DNA of 59,938 bases from Firmicutes bacterium UBA3572 (lineage in GTDB: Bacteria > Bacillota > Desulfotomaculia > Desulfotomaculales > Desulforudaceae), in assembly GCA_002375985.1 (NCBI GenBank), contig DFNH01000037.1, positions 1 through 59,938 on the forward strand. The letters are read 5' to 3'. Under the pieces are notes generated by a model. That model worked only from the letters and a program-made list of their open reading frames with translations. It had not been told where the DNA came from and did not search any database. The stretch's first letter is position 1; each line of letters starts with the position of its first letter. Of this stretch, positions 44,127 to 54,003 are shown piece by piece. A program made the translations under genes and the position numbers.

Positions 44127-45212
44127 ATGGGTCTCAAGGAAACGGTAAGTAACGCTTACAGTCCCTGGATGGACGATGACGCACCGGAAACGGACGTGGT
44201 CATTTCTTCCCGGGCTCGTTTAGCCCGGAGTCTGGCCGCTTTTCCGTTTCCCCAACGGTTGTCTCCGGAAAAGGCCGAACAGGTGGTGCACGCGGTGGCC
44301 CTGGCCATTCGGGAGCCCGCCTTCAGCAGCCGTTTCGATCCGGAGTTGGTCAGACTGGCCGAGCTGGCCCCCGTGGAACGCTGGATGCTGGTCGAAAAGC
44401 ACCTGATCAGTCCTGGATTTGTCACCGCGCAGCATATCGGCGACCAGCAGAAGGGGTTGGTGCTGTCGGCAGACGAGCAGCTCAGCATTATGGTGAACGA
44501 AGAGGACCACCTCCGCATCCAAGCTCTTTTTCCCGGACTGCAGCCTGCAGCGGCGGTACGGCTGGCCGACGAGGCCGATACCATTCTGGAGAAGACCTTG
44601 GATTTTGCCTTTTCGGAACGCATCGGGTACGTTACGGCTTGCCCGACGAACGTGGGTACGGGGCTCCGGGTTTCGGTGATGCTGCACCTTCCGGCCCTGG
44701 TGCTGCTGGAAAGGGTTAAAGAGATTCTTACCACCGTGACCAAGTTGGGTTTGACCGTTCGCGGGCTTTTCGGCGAGGGGACCGAGTCGGCCGGACACCT
44801 GTTTCAGCTTTCCAACCAGGTCACGCTGGGGCCAAGCGAGGCGGACATCGTGAGCAAGCTGGAGACCATCACCCGACAGGTGATCGATCAGGAACGAACG
44901 GCCCGGAACCAGTTACGGACGCAGATGCCGGCGGTGGTTCGGGACCGGATCAGCCGGGCATTTGGGATCCTACGCCACGCTTATGTCCTGGGGTCTGACG
45001 AGGTAATGCGTTTGCTTTCGGACGTGCGTCTGGGGGTGGGAATGGGCTTTTTGAAAGGAATCAGACCGCGACTGCTTACCGAACTGATGGTCCAAACCAG
45101 GGCCACCTACTTGGTCAAAACCAGCGGGCGCCAATTGTCTCCCCCGGAGCGCGGCGTGTTCAGGGCCGCCTTGGTCAGGCAGGCCTTCAAGGACATCGTT
45201 ATAGATGATTAG
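44127..45212 (+). CDS. mcsB: McsB, protein arginine kinase
   Basis: 361 residues related to phosphagen kinases. Visible signatures are VVISSRARLARSLAAFPF (nucleotide-binding arginines), NEEDHLRIQ (catalytic Glu and loop), CPTNVGTGLRVSVMLHLP and the C-terminal RAT motif region. It phosphorylates arginine on damaged proteins for ClpC-ClpP degradation. ATG 44127 is chosen; GTG 44121 is possible. Confidence 0.95.
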   Translation: MGLKETVSNAYSPWMDDDAPETDVVISSRARLARSLAAFPFPQRLSPEKAEQVVHAVALAIREPAFSSRFDPELVRLAELAPVERWMLVEKHLISPGFVTAQHIGDQQKGLVLSADEQLSIMVNEEDHLRIQALFPGLQPAAAVRLADEADTILEKTLDFAFSERIGYVTACPTNVGTGLRVSVMLHLPALVLLERVKEILTTVTKLGLTVRGLFGEGTESAGHLFQLSNQVTLGPSEADIVSKLETITRQVIDQERTARNQLRTQMPAVVRDRISRAFGILRHAYVLGSDEVMRLLSDVRLGVGMGFLKGIRPRLLTELMVQTRATYLVKTSGRQLSPPERGVFRAALVRQAFKDIVIDD

Positions 45213-45281
45213 AATGTGCAAAAGCATACTATCTGTTAACCACTAATGTTGTAGCAAGTTGCGTGGAGGTGTTTTCTTGTC

Positions 45282-47714
45282 ATGTTCGGACGTTTTACCA
45301 GACGGGCTCAGAAGGTAATTCTGTTGGCCCAGGAAGAAGCCCGAAGGCTTGGGTATCCTTACATCGGTACCGAACACCTGCTCTTGGGCCTAGTGCGGGA
45401 AGGTGAGGGCGTCGCGGCTAAGGTGCTGTCGGAAATGAATATCGACGCCCGCAAAATCCAGGCGGCCATAGAGAAAATGGTGGAGCCGGGTCAGGGCGGT
45501 GGTGCGGCGGTGGAGGTATCCTTTACCCCGCGAGCCAAAAAAGTGTTGGAATTGTCCGTCGATGAAGCGCGGCGTCTTGGCCACAACTATGTGGGTACCG
45601 AGCACATTCTGCTGGGTTTGATCCGGGAGGGTGAAGGTGTAGCGGCGCAGATCCTTACCGGTATGGGCGCCGACCTGGACCGGGTCCGTAAGCTGGTGCT
45701 GCAGATGCTGGGCAGCCCCACACCCGCCGAAGGAACGCCGGGACGGACACCGCAGCAGGTCAAGACGGACACCCCTAACCTGGACCAGTACGCCAGGGAT
45801 CTGACGGCTCTTGCCGCGGACGGTAAGTTGGACCCCGTGATCGGGCGGGACCGGGAAATCGAGCGCGTGATTCAGATCTTGAGCCGCCGGACGAAGAATA
45901 ACCCTTGCTTGATCGGTGACCCGGGCGTAGGCAAAACGGCTATTGCCGAAGGGCTGGCCCAGCGCATCGCCGCAGGGAACGTGCCCGAGGTCCTGACCGG
46001 AAAACGGGTGGTGGCGCTGGACCTGGCGGCGCTGGTTGCCGGAACCAAGTACCGGGGCGAGTTCGAGGAGCGCCTGAAAAAGGTGCTGGAAGAAATCCGG
46101 GGAGCCGGGAACATTGTGCTTTTCATTGACGAACTGCATACCCTGGTGGGGGCCGGCGCGGCGGAGGGTGCCATTGACGCTGCCAACATTCTGAAGCCGG
46201 CGCTGGCCCGCGGGGAGTTGCAAACCATCGGAGCGACTACCCTGGACGAGTACCGCAAGCATGTGGAACGGGACTCGGCGCTGGAAAGGCGTTTCCAGCC
46301 GATCATCGTCGAAGAGCCTTCGGTGGAGGAAACTATCGCCATACTGCGGGGGTTGCGGGACCGGTACGAGGCGCACCACCGCGTACGGATCACCGACGCC
46401 GCCATCGAAGCTGCGGCACGGCTTTCCGACCGGTATGTCACGGACCGGTTCCTGCCGGATAAGGCCATCGATCTGATCGATGAGGCCGGGGCGCGGGTGC
46501 GCCTGCAGGCTTTTACCATGCCGCCGGAACTGAAGGAGCTGGAACAGAGGGTTGAGGAGCTGCGCAAGGAAAAGGAAGCGGCGGTAGCGGCTCAGGAGTT
46601 TGAAAAGGCGGCTCAATTGCGTGATCAGGAACACAAAATGAGGCAGGAGCTGGAGACCGCCCGGAGTAACTGGCGCCAACAAAAAGGGGGGGACGAAGTG
46701 GTGGTGGACGAGCAGGATATCGCCCACATCGTCTCCAGTTGGACCGGCGTGCCGGTCAAGAGATTGGCCGAAGGGGAAACCGAACGCCTGCTCCGGATGG
46801 AGGAGGTTCTTCACGAACGGGTGGTGGGTCAGGATGAAGCCGTACGGGCTGTGTCCCGCGCCATCCGCCGGGCCCGCGCTGGTTTGAAGGACCCGCGCCG
46901 GCCGATCGGTTCGTTCATGTTTTTGGGGCCCACCGGGGTGGGCAAGACCGAACTGGCCCGCGCTTTGGCGGAGGCTCTGTTCGGTGACGAGGACGCCCTG
47001 GTGCGCATCGATATGTCCGAGTACCAGGAGCGGCACACCGTTTCCCGGCTGATCGGTGCGCCCCCCGGTTACGTCGGGTACGACGAGGGCGGGCAGTTGA
47101 CCGAGGCCGTGCGGCGCCGGCCCTACACGGTAGTTCTCCTGGACGAGATCGAAAAGGCCCACCCGGAAGTTTTCAACGTCCTGCTGCAGGTGCTGGAGGA
47201 CGGTCGGCTCACCGACGCCCGCGGACGTACGGTTGATTTTCGGAACACAGTCGTCATCCTCACCTCTAACGTTGGTGTGGGGCTGATCAAGGAGGCCAGA
47301 CTCGGCTTCTTAACGGATGACCGGGCGGCGAGTTACGAACGAATGAAGGAAAACGTGCTGGGTGAACTGCACCGGACTTTTCGTCCGGAGTTCCTGAACC
47401 GCCTGGACGAAATCATTGTCTTTCACGCGCTTACCGACGCCGAGATCCGGCAAATCGCGGACCTGATGCTCCAGGATGTAGTCCGGCGCCTGAAGGAGAA
47501 CGAAGTGGAAGTGGAGTTTACCGACCGGGTCAAGGACTTGCTGGTGCGCGAGGGCGTAGACGAAAAGTTTGGGGCCCGGTTGCTCCGCCGCACTATCCAG
47601 CGCCGGGTGGAAGATAAGCTGTCCGAGGAGTTGCTCCGCGGCACTTTTCGACGGGGAGACCGGGTGCTGCTGGACGCCGAGGGTGACGAGATCACCGTGC
47701 GCGCCGTAAAGTGA
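45282..47714 (+). CDS. clpC: ClpC, AAA+ unfoldase
   Basis: 810 residues. N-terminal repeats FTRRAQKVILLAQEEAR and FTPRAKKVLELSVDEAR; first AAA domain with GDPGVGKT (near 212) and DELHTLVGAG; a coiled-coil middle with UVR-like EFEKAAQLRDQE; second AAA domain with GPTGVGKT (near 550) and DEIEKAHPEVF. It unfolds phospho-arginine-tagged substrates for ClpP. GGAGGTG precedes the ATG; 69 bases after mcsB. Confidence 0.97.
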   Translation: MFGRFTRRAQKVILLAQEEARRLGYPYIGTEHLLLGLVREGEGVAAKVLSEMNIDARKIQAAIEKMVEPGQGGGAAVEVSFTPRAKKVLELSVDEARRLGHNYVGTEHILLGLIREGEGVAAQILTGMGADLDRVRKLVLQMLGSPTPAEGTPGRTPQQVKTDTPNLDQYARDLTALAADGKLDPVIGRDREIERVIQILSRRTKNNPCLIGDPGVGKTAIAEGLAQRIAAGNVPEVLTGKRVVALDLAALVAGTKYRGEFEERLKKVLEEIRGAGNIVLFIDELHTLVGAGAAEGAIDAANILKPALARGELQTIGATTLDEYRKHVERDSALERRFQPIIVEEPSVEETIAILRGLRDRYEAHHRVRITDAAIEAAARLSDRYVTDRFLPDKAIDLIDEAGARVRLQAFTMPPELKELEQRVEELRKEKEAAVAAQEFEKAAQLRDQEHKMRQELETARSNWRQQKGGDEVVVDEQDIAHIVSSWTGVPVKRLAEGETERLLRMEEVLHERVVGQDEAVRAVSRAIRRARAGLKDPRRPIGSFMFLGPTGVGKTELARALAEALFGDEDALVRIDMSEYQERHTVSRLIGAPPGYVGYDEGGQLTEAVRRRPYTVVLLDEIEKAHPEVFNVLLQVLEDGRLTDARGRTVDFRNTVVILTSNVGVGLIKEARLGFLTDDRAASYERMKENVLGELHRTFRPEFLNRLDEIIVFHALTDAEIRQIADLMLQDVVRRLKENEVEVEFTDRVKDLLVREGVDEKFGARLLRRTIQRRVEDKLSEELLRGTFRRGDRVLLDAEGDEITVRAVK

Positions 47715-47745
47715 TAGATTTAAACATACAGTGACCGTGTTCGAC

Positions 47746-47774
47746 TTGTGGCCAAGTCCAGAAAATGGTATAAT
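47746..47774 (+). promoter_or_regulatory. promoter upstream of radA
   Basis: TTGTGG and a perfect TATAAT separated by 17 bases, 83 bases before radA. It allows transcription of radA-disA apart from the heat-shock operon. Confidence 0.7.
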
Positions 47775-47856
47775 GAGCATAATGCAAACTTCCGGAATCA
47801 GAAACCGGAGTGCGGTGAGAATTCACCTTCCCTATACCAGTGAGCGAGGTTTGTAA

Positions 47857-49179
47857 ATGCGTTGCCGGGAGTGCGGCTACCAATCGGTGCGTTGGCTGGG
47901 GCGTTGCCCGGGGTGCGGGGAGTGGCACACCTTCGAGGAGGAAAGCCCCGGCCCAACTGGCCCTCCGTCCGTTGAACCGCCGCGTCCGATTACCGAGGTA
48001 GCTGCCGTGGGGGAACCGCGCGTCGCCATCGGCATTGCCGAGATGGACCGGGTTCTGGGGGGCGGGTTGGTTCCCGGCTCGGTGGTGCTGCTGGGCGGGG
48101 ATCCGGGAATCGGCAAGTCCACGCTGTTGCTCCAGGCGGCCTTCCGGATAGCACGTTCCGGGTGGCGGGTGTTATTCGCCTCGGGCGAAGAGTCGGCTCT
48201 CCAGGTGCGTCTCCGGGCCGAGCGTTTGGGTACCCTCCATCCCGAACTCTACCTGGTTGCCGAGACGGACATTGAACGTCTGGAAAGCCACATCACCGAA
48301 GTAAGCCCGCGTTTGGTGGTCGTTGATTCTATCCAGACCGTTTTTTATGCCGGCCTGGCGGCCGTTCCAGGCAGTCTGGGACAGGTCCGGGAGTGCACTT
48401 TACGGTTGACCCGTCTGGCCAAGCGCACCGGGATTCCGGTGCTGCTCGTCGGACACGTGACCAAGGAAGGGTTGTTGGCCGGACCCCGGACGTTAGAACA
48501 CATGGTGGACACCGTGCTGTACCTGGAGGGTGACCGGCACCACAACTACCGCGTGCTGCGCGGCGTGAAAAACCGTTTCGGTTCGACCAACGAAATCGGG
48601 GTCTTTGAGATGGAGGCCGGCGGTCTGACGGAGGTGGAAAACCCGTCCCGGCTGTTTTTGAGCAACCGGGACGCCCCGGTTGCGGGTTCCGTGGCCGTTT
48701 CGTGTATGGAAGGTACCAGACCGCTATTGGTCGAGATACAGGCACTGGTTGGTGCGTCCGGTTTCGGTACGCCGCGGCGGCTGACCACCGGGGTGGACCA
48801 CAACCGGGTAATCCTGATGACCGCCGTGCTGGAGAAGCAGGTGGGCATGATTTTATCCAACCAGGATGTATACGTAAACGCCGTCGGCGGGGTAAAAATC
48901 GGTGAACCGGCGGCCGATCTGGGCATTGCGCTGGCCATGGCTTCCAGTTTTCGGAACCGGCCGGTGCCGCCGGATACGGTGGCGATCGGCGAGGTCGGCC
49001 TGACCGGAGAACTGCGCCCGGTACCCGCCGTGGAGAAACGGTTGAAAGAGGCGGCCAAGCTGGGTTTTGCTAGGGCGGTATTGCCGGAAGCTGCCAAGAA
49101 CGGTGCTGTGGAGACCGGTATGGAACTGTATACAGCCGGGAGTCTGAAGGAGATACTGGAGATTTTCTTTGCCAGGTAA
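47857..49179 (+). CDS. radA: RadA, DNA recombination/repair ATPase
   Basis: 440 residues. Zinc finger CRECGYQSVRWLGRCPGCGEW at the very start (a few residues shorter than usual, because an in-frame TAA stands directly before the ATG), Walker A GGDPGIGKST, the RadA-specific KNRFG motif (VKNRFGSTNEIG) and a Lon-like C-terminal domain. It helps branch migration during recombination. It precedes disA, whose product it regulates in Bacillus. Confidence 0.96.
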   Translation: MRCRECGYQSVRWLGRCPGCGEWHTFEEESPGPTGPPSVEPPRPITEVAAVGEPRVAIGIAEMDRVLGGGLVPGSVVLLGGDPGIGKSTLLLQAAFRIARSGWRVLFASGEESALQVRLRAERLGTLHPELYLVAETDIERLESHITEVSPRLVVVDSIQTVFYAGLAAVPGSLGQVRECTLRLTRLAKRTGIPVLLVGHVTKEGLLAGPRTLEHMVDTVLYLEGDRHHNYRVLRGVKNRFGSTNEIGVFEMEAGGLTEVENPSRLFLSNRDAPVAGSVAVSCMEGTRPLLVEIQALVGASGFGTPRRLTTGVDHNRVILMTAVLEKQVGMILSNQDVYVNAVGGVKIGEPAADLGIALAMASSFRNRPVPPDTVAIGEVGLTGELRPVPAVEKRLKEAAKLGFARAVLPEAAKNGAVETGMELYTAGSLKEILEIFFAR

Positions 49180-49224
49180 TTAAACATCTTTGGTCAGGTG
49201 TGCATGCAGAAGGGATGAAATAAC

Positions 49225-50301
49225 TTGCAAGACGAGCGGGCCGAAGAACAATTGTTGAAAGTCCTGCGGACTGTTGCCCCTGGTACGCCTCTGCGTGAGG
49301 GGCTGGAGCACATCTTGCGATCGGAGAGCGGGGCCTTGATTGTGATCGCCGATCGCCCGGAGGTACTGGAGATTGCAGAAGGCGGTTTTCACGTCAACGC
49401 CGACTTTTCACCGGCTAAGCTGTACGAACTGGCCAAGATGGATGGGGCCATCATCCTGGACAAGGATGCCCGCCGCATATTGGCGGCGAACACACAGTTA
49501 GTTCCTGACCTTGGTATCCCGTCGAACGAAACCGGCATCAGGCACCGTACCGCTGAACGCGTGGCCCGGCAGACCGATGCTTTGGTGATTTCGATTTCCG
49601 AGCGGCGCGGTGTGATCACCATTTATAAAGGGGCGATGAAGTACGTCCTGCGGGACTTGGAGGTCATCTTCACCAAGGCCAACCAGGCGTTGCAGACGCT
49701 GGAGAAATACCGCGCCGTGTTGGACCGCGTACTGGTCAGCCTGAGCATTGCCGAGTTCGAGGACACGGTGACCCTTTTTGAGGTGTGCAAGGTGATCCAG
49801 CGAGTGGTGATGACCCGCCAGGTAGTCAAGGAGATTGAAAAGTATATCTGCGAGTTGGGTACCGAAGGGCGGCTAATCACCATGCAGTTGGAGGAGTTGG
49901 TCAGTAACGTCGATAACGAGGGTCTGATGGTGATCCGGGACTACGCCGTCAGCCTGGAGGAAAAAACTCCGCAGCAGATCCTAGCGATCATCGAGTCCTG
50001 GCCGAACGAAGACCTTTTGGACCTTCCCCTGATTGCTCGCGCCCTGGGCTATTCCGGGGGTAGCGGCATCTTGGAACAGAATGTCTCCCCGCGCGGCTAC
50101 CGGATATTGGGCAAAATCCCCCGCCTTCCTTACCCGGTGGTGGAAAACCTGGTAAACCGCTTCGGCAGCCTCAGTCAGGTGCTGAATGCTTCCCTGGATG
50201 AATTGGATGAGGTCGAAGGGATCGGCGAGACCAGGGCCCGTTCCATTAAGGACGGTTTGAGTCGCTACTGGAATCAGTTACTACAGGAGCGGTATAGATG
50301 A
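49225..50301 (+). CDS. disA: DisA, diadenylate cyclase and DNA-scanning protein
   Basis: 358 residues. The DAC domain has DGAIILD and GIRHRTAERVARQTDALVI; a linker helical domain follows; the C-terminus has helix-hairpin-helix motifs (LDEVEGIGETRARSIKDGL). It makes c-di-AMP and monitors DNA integrity. The start is TTG (LQDERAEEQLL) with GAAGGGATG upstream. Confidence 0.96.
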   Translation: MQDERAEEQLLKVLRTVAPGTPLREGLEHILRSESGALIVIADRPEVLEIAEGGFHVNADFSPAKLYELAKMDGAIILDKDARRILAANTQLVPDLGIPSNETGIRHRTAERVARQTDALVISISERRGVITIYKGAMKYVLRDLEVIFTKANQALQTLEKYRAVLDRVLVSLSIAEFEDTVTLFEVCKVIQRVVMTRQVVKEIEKYICELGTEGRLITMQLEELVSNVDNEGLMVIRDYAVSLEEKTPQQILAIIESWPNEDLLDLPLIARALGYSGGSGILEQNVSPRGYRILGKIPRLPYPVVENLVNRFGSLSQVLNASLDELDEVEGIGETRARSIKDGLSRYWNQLLQERYR

Positions 50302-50324
50302 TTTTGCTTGCCCGGACACGTGTT

Positions 50325-50354
50325 TTGACAGTAATGACAGGTTTGTGCTATACT
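50325..50354 (+). promoter_or_regulatory. carD promoter
   Basis: Perfect TTGACA (50325-50330) and TATACT (50349-50354), 18-base spacer, 40 bases before the carD start. Confidence 0.8.
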
Positions 50355-50394
50355 AGTTAGAAGTGAGAGGGGTTTTTTTAGGAGGTGGCGCCTG

Positions 50395-50871
50395 TTGTTC
50401 AAGATTGGGGACAAGGTCGTGTACCCGATGCACGGAGCCGGAGTCATAGAATCGATAGAAGAGAAGGAAATTCTGGGGGAGCGGCAGCAGTATTACGTAC
50501 TGCGCCTGCCAATCGGGAATATGAAGGTGATGGTGCCGACCGCCAGCGGTGAGAGTATCGGACTGCGCCAGGTAATCAGTCAAGACGAAGTGCAGGAGGT
50601 GCTGCACATCCTGAAAGGGGTGAGCACCCAGATGCCCGGTAACTGGAACCGAAGGTACCGGGCGAACCTAGAAAAAATTAAGAGTGGGAACATCTACGAA
50701 GTGGCCGAGGTGGTCCGGAACCTGGCCCGCCGGGAGCGTGAAAAGGGACTTTCCTCGGGTGAAAAGAGGATGCTCGAAAGCGCACGGCAAATCCTGATCA
50801 GTGAGTTGGTGTTGGCCACCGAAATAGAGGAAGACGAGACACGATCAATGTTGGAAGAGATGCTTGCCTAG
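50395..50871 (+). CDS. carD: CarD-type transcription regulator
   Basis: 158 residues beginning LFKIGDKVVYPMHGAGVIE (TTG start behind AGGAGGTG). The N-terminal Tudor-like RNA-polymerase-interacting domain and C-terminal helical part (ANLEKIKSGNIYEVAEVVRNL) match the CarD/CdnL/YdeB family, which affects promoter opening. It has its own promoter and terminator. Confidence 0.92.
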   Translation: MFKIGDKVVYPMHGAGVIESIEEKEILGERQQYYVLRLPIGNMKVMVPTASGESIGLRQVISQDEVQEVLHILKGVSTQMPGNWNRRYRANLEKIKSGNIYEVAEVVRNLARREREKGLSSGEKRMLESARQILISELVLATEIEEDETRSMLEEMLA

Positions 50872-50872
50872 C

Positions 50873-50897
50873 GCTGGCGAAAAACGCCAGCTTTTTT
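50873..50897 (+). terminator. terminator after carD
   Basis: Perfect stem GCTGGCG/CGCCAGC with loop AAAAA and a T tract directly after the stop. Confidence 0.88.
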
Positions 50898-50954
50898 GTT
50901 ATGCAGACCTTTTTATAATTGTATAATATTAGGATAATATGGGTAAGGTGGCGT

Positions 50955-52106
50955 ATGCCAAAACTATTTTTGTTTTTAAGAAAGGGGGTGACCGGACTGG
51001 CGCGTAAGATTGTGTTTATTACTCTGATTCTGGCCTTCGGCTTGGCCGGCGCTGTGCTGGGGTATTTTGTGGTCACCGGCGACTATTTCCATCCCCCGTT
51101 GGACTTGGGATTGGCGGTGTTGATTGCCGTGGTGGGTCTGGTGGCGGGTCTGGCAGTTGCCCCGCGCATTATAGACATTACCAGCACGCTCCTCACGCGG
51201 ACGATTGAGTACCTACAAAGAATACCCGCTCAGGATTTAATTATTGGTTCTTTTGGACTCATATTTGGACTTATTCTTGCCAACCTCGTCGGTTCTTTGC
51301 TTGCCGGTTTCGGTTATGTTGGGCAGGTTGCCACGATCATCCTCGCCGGCTTTCTCGGTTACGTCGGGATGATCCTGGCCGTCAAGAAACGGGACGACCT
51401 GCTTGGTATGGTCGGCAACCTGCCGTGGTTCGGCCGGGAAAAAGGGAACCGCGGAGAAGCGAAACTGCTGGATACTTCGGCGATCATCGACGGACGCATC
51501 GCCGACCTGTGCAAGAGTGGTTTTATGGACGGTCCCCTATTGGTTCCGGCCTTCGTTCTGGAAGAACTACAGCAGGTGGCCGACTCGGGCGACACCTTAA
51601 AGCGGAACCGGGGGCGCCGCGGCCTGGACATTATCAACCACATCCGGAACCAGGGGAACATCAAGGTGCAGGTTTATGAAAATACAAAGGGCCTGGAAGG
51701 CCTGCAGGACGTGGACGCAAAACTGGTTAAATTGGCCAAGAAGCTGGGGGTAAAGATCATCACCACCGACTTCAACCTGAACAAGGTGGCCGAGATCCAT
51801 GGGATTCAGGTGCTAAACATCAATGAGTTGGCCAACGCTCTTAAACCGGCGGTGTTACCGGGCGAAGAGATGAGCATACAGGTGATCAAGGAAGGTAAGG
51901 AAGCCGGACAAGGGGTCGGGTACCTGGATGACGGCACCATGATCGTGGTCGACGGTGGGAAAAAATATATCGGCCACACCATTCGGGTATTGGTTACCAG
52001 TGTGTTGCAGACCACTGCCGGCCGCATGATTTTTGCCCGGCCCAAGACCGCGGCAAAGCGCGAGGGTTTGGTCCAGGAACTAGACGAGGTGAATGCGGTT
52101 GGCTGA
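50955..52106 (+). CDS. PIN/TRAM domain membrane protein
   Basis: 383 residues from ATG 50955 (AAGGTGG six bases before); a later GTG behind GGGGG cannot be excluded. Four membrane segments in the first 145 residues, then a PIN nuclease domain (LLDTSAIIDGRIADL, catalytic Asp, and IITTDFNLNKVA) and a TRAM RNA-binding domain (GVGYLDDGTMIVVDGG). It is the YacL family, conserved beside ispD in Firmicutes; a ribonuclease role is supposed. Confidence 0.92.
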   Translation: MPKLFLFLRKGVTGLARKIVFITLILAFGLAGAVLGYFVVTGDYFHPPLDLGLAVLIAVVGLVAGLAVAPRIIDITSTLLTRTIEYLQRIPAQDLIIGSFGLIFGLILANLVGSLLAGFGYVGQVATIILAGFLGYVGMILAVKKRDDLLGMVGNLPWFGREKGNRGEAKLLDTSAIIDGRIADLCKSGFMDGPLLVPAFVLEELQQVADSGDTLKRNRGRRGLDIINHIRNQGNIKVQVYENTKGLEGLQDVDAKLVKLAKKLGVKIITTDFNLNKVAEIHGIQVLNINELANALKPAVLPGEEMSIQVIKEGKEAGQGVGYLDDGTMIVVDGGKKYIGHTIRVLVTSVLQTTAGRMIFARPKTAAKREGLVQELDEVNAVG

Positions 52107-53268
52107 GTTGCTGGCCGTGGTGGTGGCGGCCGGCCAGAGCAGCCGGATGGGCGGCGGGCCCAAGAAACAATACCGGTTGCTGGCCGGCCGTCCGGTTTTG
52201 GTGCATACGCTGGAAACATTCGAAGGCTCGTCCCTGGTCGGGGGCGTGGTTCTGGTGGTGGCTGCCGGGGAGGAGGCCTGGTGCCGGGCGCATATTGTGC
52301 GCCGTTACGGTTGCACGAAGGTGATGGCGGTGGTGCCTGGCGGCGCTACACGCCAGGAATCGGTGTGGCGTGGGTTGCAGGTCTTGCCGCCATGCGAGTT
52401 GGTTCTGGTGCACGACGGGGTGCGCCCGTTCGTAACTCCTGAGCAAATCGCGGAGCTGGCGGCCGCGGCGCGGGAATGGGGGGCGGCCACTCTGGCCGTG
52501 CCCCCCAAGGACACCGTGAAGCTGGCATCCACGGATGGTAACGCAACCTCCACGCTGCCCCGGGAGCGTCTGTGGCTGGTGCAGACGCCCCAAGTCTTTC
52601 GCCGTGAGCTGCTGTGCGCGGCGCACCGCCTGGCCCGGGAACAGGGTTTTCAGAGTACGGATGACACTTCCCTGGTCGAGTTCGCCGGCCACCCGGTACG
52701 GTTAGTGCACGGCAGCTACCGCAATATCAAGATCACCACGCCGGAAGACTTCGCCTATGCGGAGGCACTATTAGGAGGGGGTCCGGTGCGTACCGGGTTC
52801 GGCTACGATGTCCACCAATTGGTTAAAGACCGGAAATTGATCTTGGGCGGGGTGGACGTTCCCTTTGACCGGGGCCTGGCCGGTCACTCCGATGCCGACG
52901 TGTTGGTGCACGCTGTAATGGACGCCCTGCTGGGGGCGGCAGGCGCCGGTGATATCGGCCGGCTGTTCCCGGACAGCGATCCGGCCTACCGTGGTATTTC
53001 CAGCCTGGTCCTCTTGGAGCGAGTGGTCCAGTTGGTCCGGGAGCGCGGTCTGGAGCCGGAAAACGTGGATGCGGTAATCGTGGCCCAGGCACCGCGGTTG
53101 GCACCTTACTTGGCCCAGATGGAACGCAACCTGGCCCATGTGTTGGGTGTGCCCCCGGAAGCGGTCAACGTCAAGGCGACCACCACCGAGGGGTTGGGTT
53201 TTGCGGGCACAGGAGCGGGGATGGCGGCTTACGCCGTGGCCGTCTTGCGCGGTTGTTTTCGCCGTTAG
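52093..53268 (+). CDS. ispDF: bifunctional IspD/IspF isoprenoid enzyme
   Basis: 391 residues. Residues 1-225 are MEP cytidylyltransferase (VVAAGQSSRMGGGPKKQY, VHDGVRPFV, TPQVFRRELL); from about 232 MECDP synthase (GFGYDVHQL with metal-binding Asp and His, GHSDADVLVHAVMDALLGA). The fusion carries out two steps of the non-mevalonate pathway. It overlaps the PIN/TRAM gene by 14 bases. Confidence 0.96.
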   Translation: MRLAELLAVVVAAGQSSRMGGGPKKQYRLLAGRPVLVHTLETFEGSSLVGGVVLVVAAGEEAWCRAHIVRRYGCTKVMAVVPGGATRQESVWRGLQVLPPCELVLVHDGVRPFVTPEQIAELAAAAREWGAATLAVPPKDTVKLASTDGNATSTLPRERLWLVQTPQVFRRELLCAAHRLAREQGFQSTDDTSLVEFAGHPVRLVHGSYRNIKITTPEDFAYAEALLGGGPVRTGFGYDVHQLVKDRKLILGGVDVPFDRGLAGHSDADVLVHAVMDALLGAAGAGDIGRLFPDSDPAYRGISSLVLLERVVQLVRERGLEPENVDAVIVAQAPRLAPYLAQMERNLAHVLGVPPEAVNVKATTTEGLGFAGTGAGMAAYAVAVLRGCFRR

Positions 53269-53328
53269 CCCGGTGGTATAATAAGGGCTAGCTTTCGGGC
53301 GAGTTCTGGAGTGCGGGGAGGGGAGAGC

Positions 53329-54003
53329 GTGTTCCGGACGCTCCGGCGGGACGTCCAGGTGGTGTTTGAACGGGACCCGGCGGCGAAAAATTTGTTGGAA
53401 GTGCTCCTGTGTTACCCCGGTTTGCACGCGATCTGCATGCACCGCATTGCCCATACCTTCTACCGCTGGCGGTGTTTTACCCTCGCCCGGCTTATCTCGC
53501 ACCTTTCCCGCTTCCTGACCGGTATCGAGATTCACCCCGGGGCCCGGATCGGGGAGGGGTTTTTCATTGACCACGGCCTGGGCGTGGTGATTGGGGAAAC
53601 TGCGGAAATCGGCAAGAACGTCACTATCTATCAGGGCGTGACCCTAGGCGGAACGGGCAAGGAGAAGGGTAAGCGCCACCCAACCATTCGGGACAACGTG
53701 GTGATCAGCGCCGGCGCCAAGATTCTGGGTTCCTTCGAGGTCGGGGAGAACTCTAAAATCGGGGCCGGTTCGGTGGTTTTGAAGCCCGTGCCTCCCAACT
53801 GCACGGTGGTTGGGGTTCCCGGGAAAATCGTGCGGCGCGATGGGCAGCGGGTGGATACCATTGACCTCAGGCACGATGAACTGCCCGACCCGGTGGCCGA
53901 GGCCCTGTCCGCTATGCAGGCGCGGATTATAGAGTTGGAAGCGAAACTTGCCAGATTGGAAGAACGACAGGTGGGAGGGGACAAGAACCTTGGAGGTCTT
54001 TAA
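53329..54003 (+). CDS. cysE: serine O-acetyltransferase
   Basis: 224 residues from the GTG behind GGAGGGGAG. Left-handed beta-helix hexapeptide repeats (GARIGEGFFIDHGLGVVIG, GVTLGGTG, KIGAGSVVLKPVP) form the catalytic part with His in DHG. It activates serine for cysteine synthesis; cysS follows directly. Confidence 0.95.
   Translation: MFRTLRRDVQVVFERDPAAKNLLEVLLCYPGLHAICMHRIAHTFYRWRCFTLARLISHLSRFLTGIEIHPGARIGEGFFIDHGLGVVIGETAEIGKNVTIYQGVTLGGTGKEKGKRHPTIRDNVVISAGAKILGSFEVGENSKIGAGSVVLKPVPPNCTVVGVPGKIVRRDGQRVDTIDLRHDELPDPVAEALSAMQARIIELEAKLARLEERQVGGDKNLGGL

Noticed and set aside
45390..47162. 590-codon frame antisense to clpC
   Set aside because: A shadow frame of clpC with no family similarity.
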